Positions 38,801 to 48,608 of a stretch of DNA of 64,000 bases are shown here, piece by piece. The position numbers and the translations under genes are program-made. Where the stretch lies: contig MNCI01030296.1 in assembly GCA_015680685.1 (NCBI GenBank), positions 434,439-498,438 on the forward strand. The letters are read 5' to 3'. This DNA is from Gnetum montanum. Taxonomy: Eukaryota > Streptophyta > Gnetopsida > Gnetales > Gnetaceae. The notes under the pieces are model-generated. The model was not told the DNA's origin and ran no database searches. It saw only the letters and a program-made list of their open reading frames with translations. Numbering within the stretch: position 1 is the first letter of the stretch; each line of letters begins with the position of its first letter.

Positions 38801-41160
38801 GTACTTTAACTTTAAAAATAATAGAGCAAGAGTTGCTGGCCAGTTAGTTAGCTTGCACTGCTTTGCACCAAAAGGTACTGGGTTTAAAGCCCAGTACCAA
38901 CAGTGAAAGCACCATATGCCAGCCTGAGGGTGTTGTTCCAGCCATATTCTTAATTACCACCTTACCCTCAAAAAAAAGTTTAAAAATAATAAACATATTG
39001 AATTCACAGCACTGTAATTTTTCTATAAAGGAAAGAGTGGAGTTTCACAATGTCCATCTAATTATGCTAGCTGGAACAACACATTATGAATGTTGGATGC
39101 ATCACAAGGTGTATCACACGTCAATCATATTCAAAGATCCTATTTCATTTAATTCAAAAGTTCAAAAGTGGAAGAACCAGGTAAATACAGCTCCGAAATT
39201 CATGCAGACTGACTCAACACTCATCAAAAATGAAATTTTTTCTTTGATCTCTTATTGGTAATGTTGTTCATCGTAATCACCATAGCAGTATTGCTAGTAC
39301 TGATTAAGCCTCCACATGCAACTATTAACAGTACAGCCAACATCTTTTATCGGATTCTTCCATAGATAACACCTTAGAACAAGAAAAAAACCATTGAGAT
39401 TAACATTTAACACAATTTTCTTGCAGAATGTGATTAACAATTATAGATGAGTATCATTAAGTTGAATAGTTAACTGGATGATTACAATAATGAGCCTAGG
39501 TGTGTCTCTGCATACATGTAACTAGTAGTTAAAAGAATAGTTAACTAAGCCGTAAGTCTAGCAGCATGGTATTTTCATGAAACAAATATGAGGAGAGAAA
39601 TGTCAAACAAGAAGGTAAAAGATATACAGATTCTCGTACCAAGAAGCATCCCCGGTTTTGGTGAAAAGAGCAGTAATTTTGCCTGAATCTTTAAAGAAAG
39701 GTATGGAGTTAATCCTGGAAGCAGCTTTGGATTCCGTTCACATATTTTTAAATCAAAAAAGGACAATAATGATGCATCAAATTCTTCATTGTACCTGGAA
39801 ATCATTAATAGATTAAAATTTTGTTTTATGTTGTAAGGAACAGACTATTTTACATAAATTTAAATACACACAAATCAAAGTATAATTGTATATCAATTAC
39901 ATTAAAAACAATGATTAAATAACAAGGAGATAATATCTCTTTAGACATATATTAAAGCAATACATAATTCAAACTATGCAAATGAGCATTTTGGATGCAA
40001 AACATGCACGCAGTGTTAAAGAATAGAAAGTGTAATAATAATTGAAACAACTTACAGAAAATGGTAGGAAGGAAAACAGGTTCCTTTTGTGAATATATTG
40101 ATTTTAGCTATTCATTTAGTAAGAATATATGTTTCACATGGATTGGGAATGTCAAAACATGGGAACACGAGAGTGTTTACAAAACGAGTTTGGGAACGAG
40201 CTGCATTTCGCAAGAGCAAGGCTAAACACATGTGCAACATGAATATAAATAAGCTCAATTAGAATTCTATATTATAACAAAAATAATTCATTCAAAAACA
40301 GAGAAGATATCTCAAATGATATTGCAAATTAAAGCAGGAATGTGTAGTTAGTTTTATTTTTTACTTATTTACAGAACCTTTCCCACTGTAAGTTTATAGA
40401 GAATTGCTGGGATTTTTTTTGCGAACGTGTTCGAGTACCCAGAACTCCGGTAACGTGAAATTTTTTAGAACACTGAAGGAACCAAACAAGGATAATGAGT
40501 TTACTTTAGTTTTCATACTCTGGCATCAATAAATATTTTGTTTTTTTATCTTCTTCGGAAGTTGATTAGAATAAGATAATGCCTTTGAGTACGCATCTTC
40601 ACACACCGCAGAACTTGGAAAGTGACCTTAAAGAGAACAATTATTCCACTCTTTAGAAAATCCCAAAGCCAACCTTAACGTGGCTTACTGGACTTAACAA
40701 AAATTTCCACTTTCCAGTTTCATTAAGGCAATAAATTATGCACTTTCTGCTTCGAATACGAAGAAAACGGGACAAGTTTCATAAGAGGACTCACAAAGCA
40801 ATATATTTTGCATTTTTACTTCAAAATACAAAAACTCTGTTCCCCGGTGCGGCATCTTGCTGCAACAGTTAAAAACAATAACTCAACAACAGACCTCAAG
40901 AAATCAAAAACCCAAACTCAAAACATGAACCGTCAATAAGATGTAGAAACGCAAGGCGACAATTTGCTTGACAACTAGGTAGCTAGCGCAGTCATCTTAA
41001 TCTATTATCATAAAATGATCATCATCGTGCTAAGCAAAAGAACTTACTTCAAAAGAAGAGAACCAATAAGCTTGACGACCCCTTGTTCGACATTGTCGGA
41101 CATTGAGGGATGCAAATACACCGACAGCTGCGCTTTTGCTACCCTCAAACTCTCTTCCAT
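29893..41160 (-). CDS. RPA43: DNA-directed RNA polymerase I subunit RPA43 (Rpb7-like)
   Basis: Six exons on the minus strand, all with GT donors and AG acceptors: 41160-41048, 39794-39640, 34739-34627, 34464-34352, 30236-30126, 30022-29893. They total 735 nt and code for 244 residues plus stop, in frame across every junction. Residues 1-89 form the Rpb7-type N-terminal domain (YLHPSMSDNVEQGV, LPGLTPYLSLKIQAKLLLFS, PKPGMLLEG). Residues 90-200 form the OB/S1-like half (GTVNKVKEDFIGAVVLGIYN, IGTRIKFTVK, DIIGSLKLPNTGSMKWLL). Residues 202-244 are a Lys/Arg-rich tail that may be a nuclear signal. In other eukaryotes RPA43 sits in the Pol I stalk and contacts the initiation factor Rrn3/TIF-IA, driving rRNA synthesis in the nucleolus; plants call it NRPA7. 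Introns 2 and 4 exceed 4 kb and hold SINEs and a copia relic. The acceptor of exon 5 was chosen because it keeps the frame. Confidence 0.88.
31113..31260 (+). mobile_element. tRNA-derived SINE (family A, copy 1)
   Basis: A 148-bp insert ending in an A-run. It is flanked by 15-bp direct repeats at 31098-31112 and 31261-31275 (13 of 15 identical, 'GCTCACCA' shared). The head resembles a tRNA promoter: box-A-like TGGCTAGTTGGTTAG and box-B-like GGTCAAAACC. Similar throughout to 38824-38978. Confidence 0.75.
31568..31680 (+). mobile_element. tRNA-like SINE fragment
   Basis: Box-A-like TTGCTCAGAGC and box-B-like AGTTCAATCCC are spaced as in a tRNA, followed by an A-rich end near 31675. Target duplications were not identified and the limits are approximate. 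Confidence 0.45.
32813..32995 (-). mobile_element. tRNA-derived SINE (minus orientation)
   Basis: On the minus strand a tRNA-like head (TTTAGCTCATTATCTTG, then GTTTGAGTTACAC) is followed by an AT-rich body ending GTTCCAACACCCCC. The SINE at 60019-60160 ends in nearly the same way. The 8-bp direct repeat TGCACTTC flanks it at 32805-32812 and 32996-33003. Confidence 0.5.
35982..36079 (-). other. Exon-like segment inside intron 2
   Basis: The 98-nt block is bounded on the minus strand by ttattgttgatag and GTATATGTG, plausible splice sites, and has one fully open frame (TQISAVGLKFGTLSDYRNQL and on). Including it between exons 2 and 3 would bring a stop into the RPA43 frame. It may be a cryptic exon, a relic of captured sequence, or chance. 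Confidence 0.25.
37080..37960 (+). pseudogene. Ty1/copia integrase relic in intron 2
   Basis: Plus-strand reading gives the pre-integrase His-Cys region (CETCVKAQKKPK at about 37185-37220). It continues with PLKLVPIDLVGPMQYF (about 37245-37295), LLNSKDEALPTFKWLKAHVE near 37350-37410 and KLFCYEYEI near 37475. After a SINE insertion it resumes with TCSYSPQSNGIA (about 37703-37740) and LAKFTCPTKSNL. Stops are present throughout. It is antisense to the host gene. Confidence 0.75.
37510..37683 (+). mobile_element. tRNA-derived SINE nested in copia integrase
   Basis: A 174-bp insert lies between direct repeats at 37495-37509 and 37684-37698 (13 of 15 identical). The head has box-A-like GGTAAGTTGCTC and box-B-like GGATTCAAGCC, and the end is T-rich. 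Removing it rejoins the integrase reading frame across the site, which is strong support. Confidence 0.75.
38824..38978 (+). mobile_element. tRNA-derived SINE (family A, copy 2)
   Basis: A 155-bp insert flanked by a perfect 13-bp direct repeat TTTAAAAATAATA (38811-38823 and 38979-38991). The head has box-A-like TGGCCAGTTAGTTAG and box-B-like GGTTTAAAGCCC. It ends with ACCTTACCCTC and an A-run, as does copy 1. Confidence 0.85.
39795..41047 (-). other. Intron 1 of RPA43 (1.25 kb)
   Basis: The donor GTAAGTTC follows exon 1 and the acceptor GATTTCCAG precedes exon 2. It splits the Lys codon at residue 38. The sequence is AT-rich and no element was recognised in it. Confidence 0.85.
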
Positions 41161-41370
41161 TGCGCCCTTCCTCACCAACACACAGTGCTCGCTCGAGTAT
41201 TGGTTTACTGCTTACCAAAAACCCTACGTCTGTGAAAACAATCAGGATTTTCCCAGCTAAAATATTCCAAATGTCATGTATCCAAATCCTCGGGCACCCT
41301 TTAACAAATCAAAGTGGTTTAGCTCCGATACTTACCTCCTTCCTAATTACCTCATAAGCTCCCTCCCTAA
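41161..41370 (-). promoter_or_regulatory. RPA43 5' UTR and promoter with a telo-box
   Basis: The region just upstream of the ATG at 41160. The plus strand carries AAACCCTA at 41218-41225, a telo-box, which in plants is typical of promoters of ribosomal and translation-related genes and fits a Pol I subunit. It lies about 58 bp from the start codon. No clear TATA box was seen. The ATG is the first in the exon-1 frame and gives a protein start matching the family. Confidence 0.5.
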
Positions 41371-41432
41371 ATTTCAATGTTGAAATAGAAATAATTTAGG
41401 TATAGAAACTTGAAATTGGAAATTTTTATTAC

Positions 41433-41528
41433 ATCCAAGAAATCACATAGGATTTTTTTTAAATGATTACAATGTTTCAATATCCAAGAAATCACATAGG
41501 ATTTTTTGAATGATTATAATGTTTCAAT
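41433..41528. repeat. 49/47-bp tandem duplication
   Basis: Two adjacent copies (41433-41481 and 41482-41528) begin ATCCAAGAAATCACATAGG and differ by a T-run length change and a few substitutions. Confidence 0.85.
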
Positions 41529-42111
41529 ATAGTTTTGAAGAAAGTTGAAAATATCATTGATATAATGTCTCAAGCATATAGGATCAATTTGAAGAAAATA
41601 GTATAATTCAATCTAATGTGAGCTAAAGATGGCCAAAATAAAACAACATGTAGCTAACATAATATATTATAAAAATTATATCAAAATACATCACCGCCCA
41701 ACAAACAATACATTAATATCTTAAGTACTAACTTATATATTTATAATTTGGCTGAGAAAATCTTTTTTTGTTCTCATCAAAAAAGATGTATGTTTTTACT
41801 AAATCCTCTGCATTCCTTTATAGAAAATTATTTAACAAAGAAATAAAAAATGTGGCATATATATCCAACTATATACTTTGTTTTCCTATTGAATGGTCTT
41901 ATATAAAGCTCAAGCACACATATATAACACAACCAAACAAAATTAAATTTAAGATTTGAAATTGTATGAAATGATGGTAAAATTAATTTTGTTATGGATG
42001 AAATATTATTTAGTGTTACCAATAAGCTCTCCTATAGCATTTTCGACAAAATAGAATAGTATTTGGTGTTACTAATCTATGATTGGTACTTAACTTCTTG
42101 GCCAAAATAAT
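41529..42111. other. AT-rich sequence without recognised gene
   Basis: I see only AT-rich sequence. Short open frames in both directions (about 60 codons) have no family features. Confidence 0.4.
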
Positions 42112-42242
42112 TTGAACTATAGGTATACCCCAAGATACATAGTCCAATTAAAACCTTATAACTCTACATTGCTTGCCAAAATCAAACCCATGACTTGGAG
42201 CTTTCAAGCCAAGAGTCTTACTACTAGGTTAACACCTTGTCG
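42112..42242 (-). mobile_element. tRNA-derived SINE (family B, minus orientation)
   Basis: Minus-strand reading gives GGTGTTAACCTAGTAGTAAG (box A region), then AGTCATGGGTTTGATTTTGG (box B region), then a conserved tail with GGTATACCTATAGTTC. The same order occurs at 60019-60160 and about 60300-60440. A partial extra tail copy lies at 42252-42292. Confidence 0.6.
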
Positions 42243-42317
42243 TTAAATCTAAAACAATTTGACTATAGGTATACCTCAAGATATATAGCCAATAGGAATA
42301 CATTTGAATAATTTAAT

Positions 42318-43240
42318 TGATGAGCAGCAAGGTACCCCTACGCCCAACCATACAAATCACAAAGCATTCATGTGCAATCCAATCGAATTTCGTGGACTTT
42401 ATCATTTCTAGTACACTAGTCCTTTAAGAGGTGAATCTAGCCCTAAGGTCAATCGTTGTCTTCCCAATTACACTTGTGTTGTTCGTTGGTATGGTTAAGT
42501 GTAACTAAGGCATTCGATTTTCATAATTTTGTGTTTTATAGTTTGGTGCTCAAAATGTAGATAAGAGGAATTTGATTAACTAATTTAAATTAACCAATTA
42601 ACTAGCATTTAACTAATCCTAACATAAGTATCCAATCCCACTTTTCGTACATGTCCTAAACCCATGTATCCACTGCTGGGTGACCAAGCGCTACGCTATT
42701 GGGTGTACTAAGCAATAACACTACTAGGATTACTAAGTGAATACATGTTATGCTCGAAGTGGTCATACTTATGTGTTTAATCTATCTGGCTTAATTGCTT
42801 CATTAATGTAATAATTGGAAAATATTTAATAACTAATTGAAAATATTTAATAAATAATTGAGAACATTAGATGCATAAATAAAATAGCTAATCTATCCAA
42901 AGTGTTGCAAGGTTTATCAAAAAGCTCATCTTTATTACTGCACATACTATCGTGCTCAGGTACAACAATGCTCAAATAAAGATTCGTGCACTCAATGACT
43001 CCTGCTACGGGCACTTGGGGAAAAAATTCTAACTTTCAAATGGAAAAACTGCAAGAGCTTTGTTGCAACTACAATCTCTACTTTCCATAAATGCAACTAC
43101 AAGCACATATTTATAGTTCATTTTCAATACTGCATCAACAAGGCCTCATTGATGCATGCTAAGATGCATCAATGGGGCCTTGCCAATAAGGCCCAGTCAA
43201 CGAGGCCTCGTCGATGCAGCCAACTAAACGTGACTCATCA
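42318..43240 (-). repeat. 3' LTR of element 6
   Basis: 923 bp from TGATGAGCAGC to ACTCATCA. A minus-strand TATA box lies at about 43105-43115. U3 from about 43130 to 43225 is an array of short palindromic units (gaggcctcgtcgatg, ggggccttg). Pairs with 55511-56447. Confidence 0.85.
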
Positions 43241-43252
43241 TACCCCCATGAC
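43241..43252 (-). other. Polypurine tract of element 6
   Basis: The minus strand reads TAGTCATGGGGGTA up to the LTR tip, the same form as in elements 4 and 7. Confidence 0.7.
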
Positions 43253-43559
43253 TAAACGTCCTTGAGTTCTTTTACAATATTGGGAAGGTATGGGATTATT
43301 GATTGACTTTTCTTCAAACAAAACAAACTAACTGACTTAACAAAAAATGGAGTGCTTGGGTGTACGAATCCACACATTACAAAAAAATGAAGGTATTCAA
43401 GATACAAAATTGAACACCATGACTCAACTCTTCAAAACTAGACAACACATTCCTTGATGGTGTGAAGCTTGTTGGAGAAGATCAAACAATCCTAGGCGAT
43501 GGTGGTTCCTGAGGCTCCGAGGGACCTTCACTAGCTTCACACATGGACAATGGTTGAGG

Positions 43560-46332
43560 TGGCTATAGTTGTCCTACTATTGTTGTGACTTTAGGCGAGA
43601 AGAAGAAAGCATCTAGCTAGTGCCTTCATTTTCTCCTTCTTACTCCTAGGATCATGCATCATCCACATAGCTTCCCCAATGTGGGTTGGAATGGGCACAT
43701 CCCAAGGACACAAGATTGCTAAAAATAATTCCTTTACATTGATGAACCAAGTAGTGAATTGTTTGTGTTCAATGTTGAACACCCTAACTATGTCTTTTAG
43801 CTCCTAGTAGTCATTCATCTGTCTAGTTAGGTTCTTAGCAATTAATCGTTGGTCTCTAAATCATGCTCTAAGAACTTCAAGTTTAGCAGTAAGCTTCTGC
43901 TTAGCATCCTCGTGGTGCTTGAACTCAGCCTCATATAGCATATACAAGCTAACCACTTACTATTCTAACTCTAACCACAATTGTCCAGTAGTCAACATTG
44001 CCAAGTTTGTATATCAAAGATTGGCCAACTCGATGTATTCTATTATTTCCTTAATTTGCAACACCTTCAAGTGGATTTCTGCTTTGTTGTAGGCATTGAT
44101 CCCATCAACAATGAGCTGCCACATTTCTCTTCCTTGTTGGAATTGCTGGAGGGATTCATTTAGTTTCACCTTTGCCATCTAAATTTGTTTTTCATATATT
44201 TCCTTCTGCATGCCAACTTGGTCCCTATAGTGATTCTTCACTTTCTCAAATTTGAGGGCCTCATTCTTCCAAGCGATGATTTCAATGGCTAATTTCTGGT
44301 GCAATGCATGCACTTTCTCCATTGACTGATTGTAGTTTTCCATGGCCTATCTCCTCAGTTCAATGATTACCCTGGCATGTTGCTCCTACTGTTGATGAAG
44401 AAATTATTGCATTTGATTCTTCTGAGCATCAACATTTCGCAAGTGAGAATTTTGTGCAGTCAAGGCTTCATTCTCTTGGTTCATTTGTTCCAAGTCCTTT
44501 CGGATTGAGTGTGTTTCTGCTTCAGCTATGGACTAGTTGAAGATGGTTGTAACTACCTCCTCCTCAACCTTCTGAAATCATTCTTGAAGCTATTTGAAAG
44601 CTTCATCCCTTATTATTACTGGGCTAAGGATTGTAGGATCCGCAAGTTGGGCACAAAGTTTAACAACCTCCACAACCAAGCATTGGTTTCTTTCTTGGAT
44701 CGTTTCAAGTTGTCCCTCTAGGATAATGCATTTGCCCCTTGCCTTAAGCAACTCTGACTAGGTTACAATGATGTTTTTTAGAAGCTCAAAGATGTCCAGA
44801 GTTGGTTGCTCAGTTCCTACCAGTCGTTCCAACAACTTTTCATGCTAGGCTACGTCTAACTTCTCGTTGACCGTGCTTGCGAACGTCTACACATCTCAAA
44901 GCGTAGATACATCTAGTATAGACATTGTGGGTGTATTCAACGCTTCTACTACATGGTTAGCCATTACTTCAACCACTATCTCATGCCCTTGATGCTACAT
45001 CACCAAGACAATTGCCCCTTCACCTTCCTCCAACCACACCAAGAAAGTGGCAACATTCCCAGAGATTTTTGGGAATAAATGATGTTGCGATAACGACACT
45101 GTCACCTCCCAAGCATTGGGATCCAACCTCGTAGGTAGCTGTGTTCTTTGGGTAGAGAAGATTAGACCATCTATCTCTATCTGGCTAATTGTTCGGGCCA
45201 CCTCATTAAGGTGACTCATCACTGGCCAATACACAAATGGATCTACCTCACTCATTCTTACTCATTGCTTTTATTCACTCAAGAGTTGTTCTCGAATTTC
45301 ATGTAGGAATTCAATGACTATACAAGCCTCTGGTGTTCTTTCCTAAGTGAGTGGTGGTGGCGATTACTCCTCTTCTTAGGTTGTCATTGGCATTTTGTCT
45401 TTCATAATTTCTAGCTGTGAGGCCAAGGGAGCATGCTTGAGGGTATCATTAGAATAGCGAATAATACTTGCCCTCTTGTAGAGTTTCCGAATGAGGCATG
45501 GAAAGGGAAAGGTCTTCTTTCCATGTTCATTCTTTTTGAAGCACTTTTGATCTCTGAGTAGATTAGCTATGGAAGGTTAACAAGAAATTCCCTGCTTAGA
45601 GTAGCACATGCTCAGGTAGAGAAGGTGGTTACCTTACTTGGCCTCATCATTGGATTGAAGTAATAGGCCACAATCATAAAGTAAATTCGCTCTACCTGTG
45701 TGAGTGCACCATACTCCTTATGGTCAACCTTGTAGCATCACTTGGTCCACTCCCTCTTAGCCTCAAGATCACCTATTGTGGATAGTTTAGCTAGCTATGT
45801 TCCTGTATCAAGCAACCCAAGTGCTTGTGCAATAGCTTTTGTTGAGTAGGACACTTGAATGTTCTTGATTTTCACAATGGACCTTGGCCTTCTATTGCTC
45901 CAAAAGAGATATGTCTCTCCCATGTACCACTCCCCACTAGATGCAATGATTAGCCACATGGGAGAAGCTTGCAGTTGTATCTTGACATCCTCTGGAGCTT
46001 TCTCCAAAAATGGCCCAAAGTTGATCTCTTGAAGAACTGATCTTTGGGTCTCTTGGGCCTTGATGATGTTTAGGCAGGCTTGCATCAAAGTGACCTCAAG
46101 CCTTGGCGCAGGTCCAGGCACTTCTCCTCTTTGGGATTGTTCTATTGGCACTTCTTCTTCAAGAATCTATCAGACAGATTTCATTTTGAGCTCCTCACGA
46201 AGAGTTCCTATTGCATGGGTTGCTTCTAGTAATTATTGGCCTTGTTATTGTTGGCCCTTTTTAGCTCTGGGTCATTTCTCCCATGGTTGGGAGGGTTCTC
46301 CTTCCTGTAGACATTTTTGTTTTGGTGCCATC
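43560..46332 (-). pseudogene. Extra coiled-coil ORF downstream of integrase (element 6)
   Basis: Reading starts at an ATG at 46332 (MAPKQKCLQEGEPSQPWEK). An N-terminal globular domain of about 300 residues follows, with phrases such as MWLIIASSGEWYMGETYLFW (about 45900-45960), VERIYFMIVAYYFNP (about 45650-45700) and FPFHASFG (about 45480-45510). Then comes an acidic linker (VMSHLNEVARTISQIEIDGL) and a long Glu/Gln/Lys/Leu-rich coiled coil down to about 43600. About a dozen stops interrupt roughly 900 codons. The position and sense orientation correspond to the env-like ORF of Athila elements, but I see no signal peptide, transmembrane helix or enzyme motif. The same protein is encoded in element 4. 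Its role is unknown; a structural or nucleic-acid-associated role is only a guess. Confidence 0.7.
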
Positions 46333-47912
46333 TATAATCACAATAAGACCATGGGTTAACAATCATTGTGTAACCTTAAAGCAATTGGGATACCTTTATC
46401 TCTTAAGGATAGTTACACTTGGCTAAGTTGTGATTATGGCTGATTTAATTATTCCAATTATCATTTATTTATGTATTATCATTAATAAATCATCTTAAAG
46501 GTTGTTGGAAGGGTTAATTGTTGAAAAAGTTGATGTTTATATGTTGTTACGGTTATTAGCACTTTGGGGGAGCTAGAAAATTTTTCAAAAAATTGCATCA
46601 ATTTTTCATTGGAAACCTTAAGGTTTGTGACCCCCAAAATAAAGATCTTACCTTTGGTAAGTGCAAGATTGAAAAATGAAATGATTTGGATAAACAGTTG
46701 GGAAGTTATGAGCTTTAGAAGGTTTTGGGCTCTAAAAATTTACAAAAACTTCCTGTGTGTTATGAGTAATTTGCAAAAAATTCCTAAGTGCTTGGTGGTA
46801 TATGTAGTGTGCATGCATTGTGTCGATGAGGCCATGTTGACATGGTCAGCTGCGTCGATAAGGCCTCGTCGACATAGCCATTAACCACCATTGACTTTGG
46901 TAAAACTTTCAAAATACAAGGGATTTTTGGATGAAATTAGGATCAAATGAAAGCTTAAAGGACCAAGAACAATACAAAAACATGAGAATAGAATGTTTAA
47001 GCTCATAAATTTGGAAAAATGGAGAAAAATTGATTTAGTGGATGAATGAAATGAGAGATTAAGGAGCACTAAGCAAGATACTCAATGAAAGTGCGAAAGA
47101 TAGGATTGCAACAATGTTAAAGGTAAGGAACCTTAACTAACCAGGCCAAAAGCAATGCAAGTGGATCCTCCCCATAGTAGGCTCATGCCTTTTTTACCCT
47201 TGCATAACCTCAACTAAAGAGTCTTTGGGCCCCATAGTCAATTGATGGTCATGAAAAGTTAAGGACCAACCCGAAAGAATCTACCTAAGAATCCCAACAC
47301 ATTAGACCAAAACATAGAGCATAACAGAGAACATGGCAGTGAGGTAAGTTATGGCAGCATGGATGAATGATAGAGGAGGTGGAATGGAATTCCAAATTAA
47401 GGTCATAAGAAGTCCCTTGTGGAATTTGTGGCTAAAATGATCTAAGAAGTTCCATCCTTAGTCCAAATTAAAACCATTTGCTTTCAGTGACTCCGCATTA
47501 TCACTCCAAGATCGATCCACTCACTCAAGACACAAGAGTGCTTCCACAAAACAACCACCATTCCACAAAAATAAGAAAAGAGAAGTAGGAAGTGAAAGAG
47601 AGGGCCTTGGTTAGAGGAGACCTTCAGGCGTAGGTGCATGCTGTTCGAGTTCCATAATTAGTGCTTGTAGCCCGTTTATCTGTCTAAGGGGTGTGCTTTG
47701 AATTCCCATTTTTTCCCTTTTTTTTTTAAATAGGAACCACACCATGTAAGGACTCATTCATGTCAAAGGGGTATGCTTTGAATTTTCATCATTTTTTTTG
47801 GATGGGAACCACACCATGCAATGAAATTATTTGACTTCCTATTAGTGATTGATGTGGAATGGTAAGAAGTTCATGAAAAAACATTCAAGCACTCAAGAAA
47901 GTAGTAGAGTAC
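46333..47912 (-). other. Long 3' spacer of element 6 (inner part)
   Basis: Non-coding. It includes a copy of the U3-type palindromic array at about 46817-46880 (gtcgatgaggcc, aaggcctcgtcgac) and blocks shared, inverted, with the spacer of element 3 (about 47150-47190). A small frame at 46564-46884 is on the opposite strand and looks accidental. Confidence 0.6.
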
Positions 47913-48608
47913 TGATGAGTGGCGAGGTACCCCTACACTCAACCATACGAAACGAGCGTCGCACGCGTGATCCGGTCGAACTCCGCAGATGGACTAGTTG
48001 TGGCACCTAGATAGTTAGCNNNNNNNNNNNNNNNNNNNNNNNNNNNNNNNNNNNNNNNNNNNNNNNNNNNNNNNNNNNNNNNNNNNNNNNNNNNNNNNNN
48101 NNNNNNNNNNNNNNNNNNNNNNNNNNNNNNNNNNNNNNNNNNNNNNNNNNNNNNNNNNNNNNNNNNNNNNNNNNNNNNNNNNNNNNNNNNNNNNNNNNNN
48201 NNNNNNNNNNNNNNNNNNNNNNNNNNNNNNNNNNNNNNNNNNNNNNNNNNNNNNNNNNNNNNNNNNNNNNNNNNNNNNNNNNNNNNNNNNNNNNNNNNNN
48301 NNNNNNNNNNNNNNNNNNNNNNNNNNNNNNNNNNNNNNNNNNNNNNNNNNNNNNNNNNNNNNNNNNNNNNNNNNNNNNNNNNNNNNNNNNNNNNNNNNNN
48401 NNNNNNNNNNNNNNNNNNNNNNNNNNNNNNNNNNNNNNNNNNNNNNNNNNNNNNNNNNNNNNNNNNNNNNNNNNNNNNNNNNNNNNNNNNNNNNNNNNNN
48501 NNNNNNNNNNNNNNNNNNNNNNNNNNNNNNNNNNNNNNNNNNNNNNNNNNNNNNNNNNNNNNNNNNNNNNNNNNNNNNNNNNNNNNNNNNNNNNNNNNNN
48601 NNNNNNNN
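47913..48608 (-). repeat. Solo LTR (Athila-like), mostly within the assembly gap
   Basis: The visible part (47913-48019) begins TGATGAGTGGCGAGGTACC and is nearly identical, inverted, to the end of the LTR at 63058-63892. The gap of N (48020-48608) follows. AGTAC precedes the LTR (47908-47912) and AGTAC is the first sequence after the gap (48609-48613). This fits a 5-bp target duplication around a single LTR. A full LTR would be about 835 bp, so the gap length may be an estimate. Confidence 0.7.
48020..48608. other. Assembly gap (589 N)
   Basis: A run of N. Long open frames spanning it are artefacts of translating N. Confidence 0.99.

Larger units (their letters stand above)
34740..39639 (-). 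other. Intron 2 of RPA43 (4.9 kb)
   Basis: The donor GTACGAG follows exon 2 at 39640 and the acceptor ATATTACAG precedes exon 3 at 34739. Contents are a copia integrase relic (37080-37960) split by a SINE, a second SINE (38824-38978), simple A-rich stretches, and an exon-like block at 35982-36079. Confidence 0.8.

Noticed and set aside
41015-41357. Overlapping plus- and minus-strand ORFs of 62-84 codons
   Set aside because: Shadows of RPA43 exon 1 and its promoter in other frames.
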